A DNA stretch of 64,000 nucleotides from Chryseobacterium cucumeris. GTDB taxonomy: Bacteria; Bacteroidota; Bacteroidia; Flavobacteriales; Weeksellaceae. Every line of letters starts with the position of its first letter. Position 1 is the stretch's first letter. The stretch spans positions 1 to 64,000 of the forward strand of contig NZ_LUVZ01000012.1 of NCBI RefSeq assembly GCF_001593385.1. The letters run 5' to 3'. The translations under genes were made by a program, and so were the position numbers. The notes below the pieces were generated by a model. The model saw only the letters and a list, made by a program, of their open reading frames with translations, was not told the origin of the DNA and searched no databases. Below are positions 43,597 through 52,294 of the stretch, piece after piece.

Positions 43597-44043
43597 ATGA
43601 GTTTAGAAAATACAATAAACGAAGCTATAAAAACAGCAATGAGAGCCAAAGACAAAGTGGCTTTGGATTCTCTGCGTGCTGTGAAATCTCAGATATTACT
43701 GCTTAAAACGGAAGCTATCGGAGCTGAAGTAACAGCGGAACAGGAAATTGCTATTCTTCAGAGAATGGTAAAACAACGTAAGGATTCTTACGATCAATTT
43801 ACTGCACAGGGAAGAAATGATCTTGCAGAAGTAGAAGATGCTCAAATGAAAGTTATTGAGCAATTCTTACCTAAACAGCTTTCTGCTGAAGAATTAGAAA
43901 CAGAAATTAAAAATATTATTTCTGAAACCGGAGCTGAATCTGTTAAAGATTTAGGGAAGGTAATGGGAGTGGCATCAAAAGCATTAGCCGGAAAATCAGA
44001 CGGAAAAAGTATTTCTGAGATGGCTAAAAAGCTCCTTTCTTAA
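43597..44043 (+). CDS. GatB/YqeY domain protein
   Basis: A 148-residue YqeY-like protein with only the helical GatB C-terminal-like domain. KTAMRAKDKVALDSLRAVKSQ, QRKDSYDQF, FLPKQLSAEELE and GKVMGVASKALAGKSDGKSISEMAKKLL are typical. The domain binds tRNA in GatB, but free-standing members have no settled role. It is the last gene on the cluster strand; a strong hairpin follows about 100 bases later. Confidence 0.88.
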   Translation: MSLENTINEAIKTAMRAKDKVALDSLRAVKSQILLLKTEAIGAEVTAEQEIAILQRMVKQRKDSYDQFTAQGRNDLAEVEDAQMKVIEQFLPKQLSAEELETEIKNIISETGAESVKDLGKVMGVASKALAGKSDGKSISEMAKKLLS

Positions 44044-44141
44044 TGGTGATATGTTTTTAAACTTAGATTCATTTCAAAGTTTAAAAACGATTCTCACTCC
44101 ATAACTATAGGATATACAACCTTTGCATATCGATTTGATTA

Positions 44142-44171
44142 GAAGCCCGGAACTGAACAGTTCCGGGCTTC
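44142..44171 (+). terminator. Strong hairpin, likely end of the dcw transcript
   Basis: GAAGCCCGGAACT and AGTTCCGGGCTTC are perfect complements around GAAC. The T-run behind is weak and interrupted. Confidence 0.7.
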
Positions 44172-44443
44172 ACTTTCTTTGGATATTAAAGTTTGTTAAT
44201 CAGTTTGATTCTAAACTGAAAGAGAATTAAGCTACTACCATATTTCAGAGAGTATTTAAGTGATTGATTGCTTGAGGGAAAGCTTCAAATGTTTTTTTCA
44301 CGGTCGTTTGTTTTTCAGAATCATTTCAAATTTAATAATAATATTTTATTATTCCTAGTGTTAATTCACTTTTTTTAGAATATTATTACAATATTAATAC
44401 TTGGTTAATTTTATATGACTAATCAATTGATAGTTTTTATATA

Positions 44444-44474
44444 TTGAACAAACGCAAAGAATTGCTTAACTTTG
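44444..44474 (+). promoter_or_regulatory. Promoter of the bacilliredoxin gene
   Basis: TTG (44444-44446) and TAACTTTG (44467-44474) are separated by 20 bases and fit the Bacteroidota -33/-7 consensus. The ATG is 21 bases downstream. Confidence 0.75.
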
Positions 44475-44495
44475 TACAGATAAAAAACAAAATAT

Positions 44496-44906
44496 ATGTA
44501 TCCAACAGATTTAGTAATGCCTATGAAGGCAGAGCTTACAGATAAAGGTTTTCAGGATTTAACAACTCCTGCTCAGGTAGAAGATGCGTTAAAACAATCC
44601 GGAACCACATTATTGGTCATCAACTCCGTATGTGGTTGTGCTGCAGGTGCTGCAAGACCGGGAGTAGTATACTCTTTAACGGGAGACAAAAAACCAGATC
44701 ATCTAACAACTGTATTTGCAGGATTTGATACTGAGGCTGTAGTAGAAGCAAGAAAACACCTTGCTCCATTCCCTCCAAGTTCTCCATGTGTAGCACTTTT
44801 CAAAGATGGTGAGTTAGTTCACATGCTGGAAAGACACCACATCGAAGGAAACCCTGCAGGAGCTATCGCAGCTAACCTTCAGGCAGCTTACGATGAATAT
44901 TGCTAA
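44496..44906 (+). CDS. BrxA/BrxB family bacilliredoxin (YphP/YqiW)
   Basis: A 136-residue thioredoxin-fold protein with the CGC active site at 46-48 (NSVCGCAAGAARPG). MYPTDLVMPMKAEL, FPPSSPCVALFKDGELVHMLERHHIEG and the C-terminal AYDEYC are family hallmarks. In Firmicutes the family removes bacillithiol from oxidised proteins; Bacteroidota relatives also use bacillithiol, so the same role is likely here. It is a single-gene unit with a textbook promoter and terminator. Confidence 0.93.
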   Translation: MYPTDLVMPMKAELTDKGFQDLTTPAQVEDALKQSGTTLLVINSVCGCAAGAARPGVVYSLTGDKKPDHLTTVFAGFDTEAVVEARKHLAPFPPSSPCVALFKDGELVHMLERHHIEGNPAGAIAANLQAAYDEYC

Positions 44907-44927
44907 GAATCAATAAACTAAATATCA

Positions 44928-44957
44928 AACCGTTACAAAATTTGTAACGGTTTTTTT
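44928..44957 (+). terminator. Terminator of the bacilliredoxin gene
   Basis: AAACCGTTACAAA and TTTGTAACGGTTT form a near-perfect stem followed by a T-run. Confidence 0.85.
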
Positions 44958-44998
44958 ATTTAATCACGTAAAAAATTTTCTGAAAATTCAAATATCAT

Positions 44999-45006
44999 TA
45001 TATTTG
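44999..45006 (+). promoter_or_regulatory. -7 box of the GH3 gene
   Basis: TATATTTG fits TAnnTTTG and ends five bases before the ATG at 45012, implying a leaderless transcript. Confidence 0.6.
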
Positions 45007-45011
45007 TTGAA

Positions 45012-46526
45012 ATGGCAACCAAAGCACTTTTCAATACCGTAGTCAACTGGTTCATCCGTCAAAGGATTGACCAGATACAGAATTTCATGGACCATCCTAT
45101 TGAAACCCAGAAAGGTATACTCTTTTCTCAGTTGTTTCATGCGGAAGACACGGAATATGGCAAACTATACGGATTCAATTCAATATCAAGTTATCAGGAT
45201 TTTAAAAGCAAAGTTCCTATTGTTAGCTATGAAGAAATGGAACCTTTTATTGAGAAAGCAAGACAAGGCCATAAAGATGTAAGCTGGCCAGGCCTCATAA
45301 AACATTTTGCCAAATCATCGGGTACCACCAATGCTAAAAGCAAATTCATTCCGATCTCTGCAGAAAGCCTTGAATACTGTCATATGAAAGCCGGAAAAGA
45401 TATGGTTTCTATCTACGCCAACAACCATCCTGAAAACCAGCTTTTTAATTATAAAAACTTACGTTTAGGCGGAAGTTCTGAGCTGTACGCTGATTTCAAT
45501 ACAAAATTCGGAGATCTGTCTGCTATTCTCATTGACAACCTTCCTTTTTGGGTAGAAATCACCACCACTCCGAGTAAGAAAGTTTCTTTGATGGGAGAAT
45601 GGGAAAGTAAGCTTAAAGCAATCACCTCCGAAGTAAAAAATGAAGATGTAGGAAGTATTCTTGGAGTACCAAGTTGGATGATGGTTCTTCTTCAAAGGGT
45701 ATTAAAGGAAACTCATGTAGAAAGTATTTCTGAGCTGTGGCCTAATTTAGAGGTGTTTTTTCACGGTGGAATCAGCTTTAAGCCCTACAGGGAACAATTC
45801 AGACAGATCATCGGAAAAAACATCAATTACTACGAAATTTACAATGCTTCCGAAGGCTTCTTCGGTATCCAGGACAGATCAGATAGTGATGAGATGCTGC
45901 TGATGCTGGATTATGGAATATTTTATGAGTTTATCCCTATGGATCAGTTTCATTTTTCAAATCCGAAAGTCGTAAGTCTGGAAGATGTGGAAGTAGGGAA
46001 AAACTACGCAATGGTAATCACCACCAATGGAGGATTGTGGAGATATCTGATTGGCGATACCGTTGTCTTTACCTCGATCAATCCTTTCAGAATAAAAATA
46101 ACAGGAAGAACAAAACATTATATCAATGCTTTTGGGGAAGAACTGATGATCACCAATGTGGAATCTGCCCTTTCAAAGGCCTGCGAATTAACAGGAGCAC
46201 AAATCACAGACTTTACAGGAGCTCCGGTTTTTATGAAAGGAAATGAAGGTGGTGCCCACGAATGGATCTTTGAATTCAGTCAGCATCCTGATAATCTGGA
46301 TCATTTTATTGATGCTTTTGATAAACATTTAAAGACCATCAATTCAGACTATGAAGCGAAAAGATACAACAATATGACTCTTAAAAGACCGATTGTACAT
46401 ATTGCAAAAGAAAATCTGTTCTATCACTGGCTGGAAGCTAAAGGAAAGCTAGGCGGACAAAATAAAGTACCAAGGTTAAGCAATGACAGAGAATATATTG
46501 ATCCATTATTGGAAATGAATAAATAA
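45012..46526 (+). CDS. GH3 auxin-responsive promoter family protein (acyl-adenylating enzyme)
   Basis: A 504-residue protein of the GH3 family, best known from plants, where members adenylate plant-hormone carboxylates and join them to amino acids. KHFAKSSGTTNAKSKFIPIS is the phosphate-binding Ser/Thr loop, YNASEGFFGIQD the acyl/adenylate site, and LWRYLIGDTVVF and ITGRTKHYINAFGEELM the hinge to the C-terminal domain. Bacteroidota homologues are common, but their substrate is unknown. It is a single-gene unit. An amide- or thioester-forming role is inferred. Confidence 0.9.
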   Translation: MATKALFNTVVNWFIRQRIDQIQNFMDHPIETQKGILFSQLFHAEDTEYGKLYGFNSISSYQDFKSKVPIVSYEEMEPFIEKARQGHKDVSWPGLIKHFAKSSGTTNAKSKFIPISAESLEYCHMKAGKDMVSIYANNHPENQLFNYKNLRLGGSSELYADFNTKFGDLSAILIDNLPFWVEITTTPSKKVSLMGEWESKLKAITSEVKNEDVGSILGVPSWMMVLLQRVLKETHVESISELWPNLEVFFHGGISFKPYREQFRQIIGKNINYYEIYNASEGFFGIQDRSDSDEMLLMLDYGIFYEFIPMDQFHFSNPKVVSLEDVEVGKNYAMVITTNGGLWRYLIGDTVVFTSINPFRIKITGRTKHYINAFGEELMITNVESALSKACELTGAQITDFTGAPVFMKGNEGGAHEWIFEFSQHPDNLDHFIDAFDKHLKTINSDYEAKRYNNMTLKRPIVHIAKENLFYHWLEAKGKLGGQNKVPRLSNDREYIDPLLEMNK

Positions 46527-46560
46527 GAGAGAAAGATTCCTAACTCTCAATTGCATATAA

Positions 46561-46592
46561 AAAAGCCGTAATTCTATTGAACTACGGCTTTT
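46561..46592. terminator. Bidirectional terminator between GH3 gene and LEA-like lipoprotein gene
   Basis: AAAAGCCGTA and TACGGCTTTT pair around an ~11-base loop with T-runs on both strands. It ends both the GH3 transcript and the minus-strand mutL operon. Confidence 0.85.
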
Positions 46593-46597
46593 ATTAT

Positions 46598-47008
46598 TTA
46601 TTTGCTTAAATCTTCTTTTACTTTTTTCGCGGCTTCTTCTACTTTTGAAGCTCCTTTTTTAGCAGCTTCTTTTGCATCCTGCCCTACTTTGTTAGCTTCA
46701 GTTTTGATATCCTGTCCTGCTTTGTTAAGATCTTGTTTTGTCTTATCTGCAGTGGCATCAATCTTATCTTTCGCCTTCTGAGCAGCGGCATCAATCTTAT
46801 TGCCTGCTTCATCTACTTTAGCCTTAACGTCTTCTTTCGCGTTGTTGATTTTTGCAGTATCCACAACGTTCGGTGTTTCGGTAGTAGTAGTTGTGGTTGT
46901 GGTAGTAGACCCGTCAGGATTTTCTACCTGTTCTGTTTTTGTTGTTGATTTTGTACATGCTACAGTGAATATTGAGATCACCACTACAGCTAAAATTTGT
47001 TTTTTCAT
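46598..47008 (-). CDS. LEA/apolipoprotein-like helical lipoprotein
   Basis: A 136-residue lipoprotein. The signal MKKQILAVVVISIFTVAC gives a lipidated Cys 18. A nine-residue threonine run follows, and from residue ~55 on comes an amphipathic helix of 11-residue-like repeats (AKDKIDATADKTKQDL, AGQDIKTEANKVGQDA). Such repeats occur in LEA and YtjA/apolipoprotein-like proteins linked to desiccation or membrane stress. It is probably anchored in the outer or inner membrane facing the periplasm. It is the last gene of the mutL operon. Function unproven. Confidence 0.75.
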   Translation of the reverse strand: MKKQILAVVVISIFTVACTKSTTKTEQVENPDGSTTTTTTTTTETPNVVDTAKINNAKEDVKAKVDEAGNKIDAAAQKAKDKIDATADKTKQDLNKAGQDIKTEANKVGQDAKEAAKKGASKVEEAAKKVKEDLSK

Positions 47009-47036
47009 ATTGTTTATTTTTTAATGGAATTTAGAT

Positions 47037-47399
47037 TTATTCTGATTTGATTTCCGGTGTTACCGGTTTTTCTGTTGCCTTCAGTTTCTTTTCAGCTTCT
47101 GCTTTTTTCTTTTCCTCTTCCTGTTTCGCTTTGGTTTCCTTTTCAAGCTCTGCTTTAAGCTTATTTTCTTCCTCCTGCAGCTTTCTAGCCTGTTTTACAG
47201 AATCAAGATACTGAGGAGAGGACATTCTTATTTTTCGTGCAATATCCACTGAAACAGCTCCTGTAGAAAAGGAGTCAACAGCAGTTGTATCATAACGTAC
47301 TCTCACTTCCTGTTCAGCCCCAAAACCCGGAGATTCTTTCTTGGAACACGCAGTAAAAAGAATGGTAAAAACAAAAATTGCAGCCAGTAAATTTTTCAT
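47037..47399 (-). CDS. Coiled-coil lipoprotein, unknown function
   Basis: A 120-residue lipoprotein. The signal MKNLLAAIFVFTILFTAC gives lipidated Cys 18. A short globular part (about 25-65, with EVRVRYDTTAVDSFSTGAV) is followed by a charged Glu/Lys/Ala coiled coil (about 70-110). It starts four bases after the upstream EEP gene and 28 bases before the LEA-like lipoprotein gene, so it is in the operon. I do not recognise a family. Confidence 0.7.
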   Translation of the reverse strand: MKNLLAAIFVFTILFTACSKKESPGFGAEQEVRVRYDTTAVDSFSTGAVSVDIARKIRMSSPQYLDSVKQARKLQEEENKLKAELEKETKAKQEEEKKKAEAEKKLKATEKPVTPEIKSE

Positions 47400-47403
47400 G
47401 GAA

Positions 47404-48375
47404 CTAATTTAACAGAAATTCTGCAATTACAGGATAGTGATCCGATAATTTCACAGATTGATCTACTTTATAGCTTAAAGGAATGATTGATTTTGAAGTG
47501 AAGATATAATCAATCCTTAACGGGACTTTATAATCATGAAAACTGCTTGCACTACCCTTTCCTGCTACTAAGAACGCGTCCTGGAGATCTTTTCCGAGAT
47601 TATAATACTCGTATGAATTAGGAACAGAATTAAAATCTCCTGCCAGGATAACAGGATAAGGAGATAAATCTATCATTTTTCTAATTCTTTTTACCTGATC
47701 TTCATGTGCCTGAAAGGTCGGTGTCATATGAGAAAGCAATGTTGAAACATTTCCCAAACCTAATTTATCAAGTTTCGTAAACATCGATTTATGAAGCCTG
47801 AAGGGTTCAAGATACACATTAATAATTCTGATTACTTTCCCATTAATGTCTATATCAGCATAGAATGAATTTCCGCGAGCCTTTTCATCAATAAGTTCCG
47901 CTTGTCTTACAATTTTATGCTTAGTTTTAAGAATAACTGACGGATATTTTATAAGATCACGTTTTATAACACGGTTTGTATCTTTTTCCTGTACCAGAAT
48001 AATGTCTGCATCCTGTGCTTTGATATAATCTTTTACTTTATCCCAGCCATATTCTCCGTATTTCACATTAAAAGTCAATACTTTAATATCCCGTATTGTT
48101 TTTAAATTTTCTGTTTTGGGAGAAAAGTTCACCCATCGTCTGATCGGATTGTAGAAAATAAGTGTACCCAGTGCAAAAGCAATCGCAATTTTTTCTTTTT
48201 TTACGATCCAGATCAGTGTAAGAAGCAGGTGTGACAGGATCAGATAAGGAAAACCAAGAGACAGAAGATTCAGGTTGCCTAAAATATTAGGTGGAATCCA
48301 TGCATTCCCCAATGTGCATAACAGCAATACAGCAATAACGATATGTATAAATAGTAATATCTGGTTCGACTTCAT
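47404..48375 (-). CDS. Membrane-anchored endonuclease/exonuclease/phosphatase family protein (paralogue 2)
   Basis: A 323-residue protein. Three N-terminal membrane helices (about 5-25, 35-60 and 65-82) are followed by an EEP domain. VLTFNVKYGEYGWDKV starts the domain, LVQEKDTN carries the metal-binding Glu, ILAGDFNSVPNSYEYY the catalytic Asp-Asn and KLSDHYPVIAEF the His. EEP enzymes cleave phosphodiesters in nucleic acids, inositol phosphates or sphingomyelin. It is a paralogue of the next gene upstream in the operon. The domain probably faces the periplasm. Substrate unknown. Confidence 0.82.
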   Translation of the reverse strand: MKSNQILLFIHIVIAVLLLCTLGNAWIPPNILGNLNLLSLGFPYLILSHLLLTLIWIVKKEKIAIAFALGTLIFYNPIRRWVNFSPKTENLKTIRDIKVLTFNVKYGEYGWDKVKDYIKAQDADIILVQEKDTNRVIKRDLIKYPSVILKTKHKIVRQAELIDEKARGNSFYADIDINGKVIRIINVYLEPFRLHKSMFTKLDKLGLGNVSTLLSHMTPTFQAHEDQVKRIRKMIDLSPYPVILAGDFNSVPNSYEYYNLGKDLQDAFLVAGKGSASSFHDYKVPLRIDYIFTSKSIIPLSYKVDQSVKLSDHYPVIAEFLLN

Positions 48376-48448
48376 GAAAAAACGGTCTTGGTACGGTTTT
48401 CTTTCAACAAAAATCCTACCAAGCAGATAACTTTAACTATTTTTATGA

Positions 48449-49438
48449 TTATTTGCCTTCCGTAGAAAACTTAACTGTGACAGGATAATGATCTGAAATA
48501 CTTACAGAACGGTCAACTTTATAAGATATTGCCCTTACAGTTTTGGAAGAGAAAATATAATCTATTCTAATGGGAAATTTATAATCGTGAAAACTGGTTG
48601 CACTTCCTCTTCCTGCTTCCACAAATGCATCTTCAAGCCCTTCTGATAAATGATAATATTCGTAAGAATTGGGTACAGAATTAAAATCGCCCGCTAGAAT
48701 TACAGGATAAGGAGAATTGTCAATAGCTTCACGAATAAGTGTGACCTGATCCTGATGTTTTTTAAAGGTGGGAATCAGCCTTTTAACAACATCTTTTATT
48801 TTTTTTTCGTTAGTATCTGTATTTGTGTTAAGCTTCACCATATCTTTTTCGAAGCGGAAAGGATGAAGGTAAACATCAATAAACCGATATATCCTTCCAT
48901 GAATTTCTATATCAACCTGTAAACCGGGAACCTTAATGCTTTTATCTTGTGGTTCTATAACCTTTTGACTGATAATTTTATGTTTGGTCAGAACAGTTGT
49001 TCCAAAAGGTGGATTAGCTTTTTGGTATCCATCAAAATTATATACGATCCCTGCATCCTCCTGCAAAAGAAGAACATCTGCATCCAGAGAGTTCAGATAA
49101 GGCCCAATAGCATCACTTCCTCTTCCCCCAGCATTGGTATTGAAAGAAACCACTTTTATTTCGGAACCTCCTTTCTTATCAGAATAGTTAACCCAACGTT
49201 TTACAGGATTTATAAATGCTAACCCAGCAAACATAAATACAAATGCCCTTTTTTTCCAGCTGAATACCCAGAAAATTGTAAGAATCACATATACTATAAT
49301 AAGCACAGGAAAACCTAAGGAAAGCAGATTAAACCAAGGAAAAATCTTTGGCGGAACATAAGCGTTCAATAAAGTACCCAACAGCAGAAATAAAATTCCC
49401 AGATGGATAATTAATACGATAAGTCGGAAAATCTTCAC
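48449..49438 (-). CDS. Membrane-anchored endonuclease/exonuclease/phosphatase family protein (paralogue 1)
   Basis: A 329-residue paralogue of the 47404 gene with the same layout: three N-terminal helices (NAYVPPKIFPWFNLLSLGFP matches NAWIPPNILGNLNLLSLGFP), then an EEP domain. The motifs are VVSFNTNAGG, LLQEDAG, ILAGDFNSVPNSYEYYHL and SISDHYPVTVKF. It follows the rhomboid gene by nine bases in the mutL operon. The pair probably arose by tandem duplication, since the C-terminal DYK-PIRIDYIF segment is nearly identical. Confidence 0.82.
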   Translation of the reverse strand: MKIFRLIVLIIHLGILFLLLGTLLNAYVPPKIFPWFNLLSLGFPVLIIVYVILTIFWVFSWKKRAFVFMFAGLAFINPVKRWVNYSDKKGGSEIKVVSFNTNAGGRGSDAIGPYLNSLDADVLLLQEDAGIVYNFDGYQKANPPFGTTVLTKHKIISQKVIEPQDKSIKVPGLQVDIEIHGRIYRFIDVYLHPFRFEKDMVKLNTNTDTNEKKIKDVVKRLIPTFKKHQDQVTLIREAIDNSPYPVILAGDFNSVPNSYEYYHLSEGLEDAFVEAGRGSATSFHDYKFPIRIDYIFSSKTVRAISYKVDRSVSISDHYPVTVKFSTEGK

Positions 49439-49447
49439 AAAATTATT

Positions 49448-50176
49448 TTAATTGAAACGGTACAAATGTTTTTTCCAAATTCTTGCCAGCAACCATCCAA
49501 CCAAAGCACCACCAACGTGGGCAAGGTGGGCAATGCCTCCTCCATTTCCTGACACCCCAAGATATATTGAAATCACAACAATAATTGGTAAAAGATATTT
49601 TACTTTCATAGGAACAGGGATAAACATAATTCCGATTTTTGCATCCGGATACAATGTAGCAAAAGCAGCTACTACTCCGAAAATTGCTCCGGAAGCACCC
49701 ACCATTGGTGTTGCAACAATAGCCTTAAAGCTTTCCAGTAATTCTTTTTGTTTAAGAATGGAACCTGTATTTCCTGTAAATTCAACACTTGCTCCGGATA
49801 AATAAGCATTTACATTGAACCCCAGCTGATCCAGTTCGTGGGAAAGCTGCTGCACTTCAACAAAATTCCATAGGTTAAAAAGGAAGAATGCTCCCAGGCC
49901 ACTTGCAAAGTATAGAATCAAATATTTTTTATCCCCTAATGTCTGCTCCAGAATTGGTCCAAAGCTGAAAAGGGTCATCATATTAAATAAAATATGCATG
50001 ATACTTCCATGCATGAACATATGGGTAATAACCTGCCACGAATGGAAAAAAGGTGAGAACGGATAAAAACCTGCGAGGTAACCAATCATCTGGTTTCCCA
50101 TAAAGTAAGTAGCAATAAATACTATAACATTGATGATAATAATATTTCTTGTGATGGGCGGTATATTGTTAAACAT
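49448..50176 (-). CDS. Rhomboid family intramembrane serine protease
   Basis: A 242-residue rhomboid with about six helices. The catalytic dyad is S162 in GASGAIFG and H220 in HLAHVGG. HMFMHGSIMHILFNMMTL carries the conserved His/Asn of helix 2. A soluble loop (about 104-145) is inserted between helices 3 and 4, longer than in GlpG. It cleaves membrane proteins within the bilayer; its substrate is unknown. It lies five bases after mutL and nine before the first EEP gene. Confidence 0.9.
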   Translation of the reverse strand: MFNNIPPITRNIIIINVIVFIATYFMGNQMIGYLAGFYPFSPFFHSWQVITHMFMHGSIMHILFNMMTLFSFGPILEQTLGDKKYLILYFASGLGAFFLFNLWNFVEVQQLSHELDQLGFNVNAYLSGASVEFTGNTGSILKQKELLESFKAIVATPMVGASGAIFGVVAAFATLYPDAKIGIMFIPVPMKVKYLLPIIVVISIYLGVSGNGGGIAHLAHVGGALVGWLLARIWKKHLYRFN

Positions 50177-50181
50177 ATTCT

Positions 50182-51978
50182 TTAAAATTTGTTTTTAAAG
50201 TCGTTAAACGGAACTTCATAAAAGCATCTTTTACCGTCCGGTAAAAATTCCGGGAAGCCTAATGCTGTAAAGTCTTTAATCAGTTGTTCCGCATCTTTTT
50301 TATAAATAAAGTCAAATCTTGACTTCGACTGCATTTTATTCCATTGATTATGGTAATACTGCAAAAATTCTTCTTCTGTCTTGTAGTCGAGGATCTCAAA
50401 AAGGTTTTCCAGGAACTTCATGGCCTGGGTTTCTTTCAATCCTTCAGGAAGTGAATCTATTCGAAGTACACTTTCATGAGCAATTTTCATGTCAAACCCT
50501 AATTCCGGAAGATATTTTTTTATCGAATTATACTTTGTCTTTTCAATTTCATTCATATGATACTCCAGAGAGAAAAGAAGAGCATGACTGTTTGTATTGG
50601 ATTTTCTGGTAGATTTATTTCCTTCAGAAACCAATAGTCTGTGCATTCTTCCCAAATCCAGCATTAAGGTGACATCACCTTTGTTGAAAAGCCAGTATCC
50701 ATTAGGAAGTCTCATCAGATCTTCATCAAAATCCTCATCTTCAAACAGGTTAATTTTTGAAGGTTCTGCTGTAATATTCTGATGATACATTTCCGTAAGA
50801 TTCTGGATTTCCTCCGGATGTACTACGTTTTTTTCTTCCAGAAACGGATTATAGTCTTTATCTACAATAATTTCAGGCATTTTAAAAACCCCGCCGCTGG
50901 ACCCGCCTCCATTTCCTTTGCTGGGAATCGGCTTATTCATCATCTCATCCAGTTCGGGATCTCTATCAAAATCTAGGCTTGGAGAAACATTATAAATTCC
51001 TAAAGATCTTTTTATAGTTGAACGAAGCAAGGCAAAAATAAGATGCTCATCTTCAAATTTCACTTCAGTTTTCTGTGGATGGATGTTAACATCTATTTTC
51101 TCCGGATCAAGTTCCAGAAAAAGGAAAAAGGATGGCACATATCCAGGCTGAAGCAAGCCTTCAAAAGCTTCCTGTACTGCTTTATTGAAGTATGGACTTC
51201 TGAAATACCTCCCATTCACAAAAAGAAACTGTTCGCCTCTTGCTTTCTTGGCACCTTCAGGCTTGGCAACAAAGCCATGCAGTTTACACCAGATAATATC
51301 CTCTTTAATAGGAATTAAAAGCGGCTGAAGCTTTCTTCCGAAAACATCCACAATACGCTGCATCTGGCTTCCTTTTCTCAACCTGAAAACAGCTTCGTCA
51401 TCATGGAACAGGGAAAACTCCAGGTTTTCATGAGCTAGTGCAACACGCTGAAATTCATCGATTACGTGTCTGAATTCAATATTATTATTTTTCAAAAACT
51501 TCCTTCTTGCAGGAACGTTATAGAAAAGATTTTTCACTAAAAAATTTGATCCGTCTGCTGTCTGAACCGGGTCCTGAAACTGGAAAATCCCTCCTTCGAT
51601 ATAGATATTGGTTCCAATCGAAGTATCTTTCTGTTTCGTTCTGAGCTCCACCTGGGAAACCGCTGCTATAGAAGCCAGTGCTTCACCACGGAAACCTTTT
51701 GTGGCGATTTTAAAGATATCTTCTGTTCCTTTGATTTTGGAGGTAGCATGTCTTTCAAATGCCATGCGGGCATCTGTTTCAGACATTCCTTTTCCGTCAT
51801 CTACCACCTGAATAAGGTTTTTCCCGGCATCTCTGATGATCAGTTCAATTTTCGTTGCATCTGCATCAATAGCATTTTCCAAAAGTTCTTTCACGATGGA
51901 TGCAGGCCTCTGCACCACCTCTCCTGCTGCAATTTGGTTGGCTACATGATCCGGTAAAAGCTGAATAATATCTGACAT
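50182..51978 (-). CDS. mutL: DNA mismatch repair protein MutL, with degenerate endonuclease site
   Basis: A 598-residue MutL. The N-terminal GHKL ATPase is intact: QIAAGEVVQRPASIVKELLENAIDA, DDGKGM, RHATSKI and GFRGEALASIAAV. The C-terminal dimerisation domain lacks the metal-binding motif DQHAxxE; the matching stretch reads LDLGRMHRLLVSE. The final CPHGRP-like motif is replaced by PDGKRCFYEV. Nicking activity is thus doubtful. The ATG at 51978 is chosen over one five codons upstream because the -7 box (51998-52005) leaves that one only four bases. It is the first gene of a six-gene operon. Confidence 0.93.
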   Translation of the reverse strand: MSDIIQLLPDHVANQIAAGEVVQRPASIVKELLENAIDADATKIELIIRDAGKNLIQVVDDGKGMSETDARMAFERHATSKIKGTEDIFKIATKGFRGEALASIAAVSQVELRTKQKDTSIGTNIYIEGGIFQFQDPVQTADGSNFLVKNLFYNVPARRKFLKNNNIEFRHVIDEFQRVALAHENLEFSLFHDDEAVFRLRKGSQMQRIVDVFGRKLQPLLIPIKEDIIWCKLHGFVAKPEGAKKARGEQFLFVNGRYFRSPYFNKAVQEAFEGLLQPGYVPSFFLFLELDPEKIDVNIHPQKTEVKFEDEHLIFALLRSTIKRSLGIYNVSPSLDFDRDPELDEMMNKPIPSKGNGGGSSGGVFKMPEIIVDKDYNPFLEEKNVVHPEEIQNLTEMYHQNITAEPSKINLFEDEDFDEDLMRLPNGYWLFNKGDVTLMLDLGRMHRLLVSEGNKSTRKSNTNSHALLFSLEYHMNEIEKTKYNSIKKYLPELGFDMKIAHESVLRIDSLPEGLKETQAMKFLENLFEILDYKTEEEFLQYYHNQWNKMQSKSRFDFIYKKDAEQLIKDFTALGFPEFLPDGKRCFYEVPFNDFKNKF

Positions 51979-52294
51979 AAAAACGTAAATCAACTTACAA
52001 AAATAGTCAATGGAAACGGGAATTAAAATACTAAAATCGTGATTTAATATTTAATTATCAACATTTTTACCTATTTATCCCCAACCGATTTTTTTAATGT
52101 TTGTAATGAAGGGCGTTAGCAAGTTGATGCGTCTCATCCGGAAACTTTTATTTTAACAGACATGAAAATATGATTAAAAACAATAGAAATACCGATCCAG
52201 AAGTTGATTTTTCAGAAAAACACCCCTATTTCATAACAAAATAAGGGCATTTACAGCTAGTTTATACAAAAAATTAATAGTGTGTTTTTCTATT
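51979..52294. other. Gene-free spacer upstream of mutL
   Basis: Contains the mutL -7 box near its left edge. The rest, between mutL and the end of the DUF1275 gene, shows no frame, repeat or hairpin that I can support. Confidence 0.5.
51998..52005 (-). promoter_or_regulatory. -7 box of the mutL operon
   Basis: TATTTTTG on the minus strand, 19 bases before the ATG at 51978. Confidence 0.65.

Larger units (their letters stand above)
44044..44495. other. Gene-free spacer between the dcw cluster and the bacilliredoxin gene
   Basis: It contains the hairpin at 44142-44171 and the promoter at 44444-44474. The AT-rich middle (about 44320-44420) has AATAATA/TATTATT pieces. No reading frame is convincing. 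Confidence 0.5.

Noticed and set aside
46850..46915. Triplet repeat in the LEA-like lipoprotein as a phase-variable tract
   Set aside because: It encodes a Thr run with mixed codons and unit length three, so slippage would not shift the frame.
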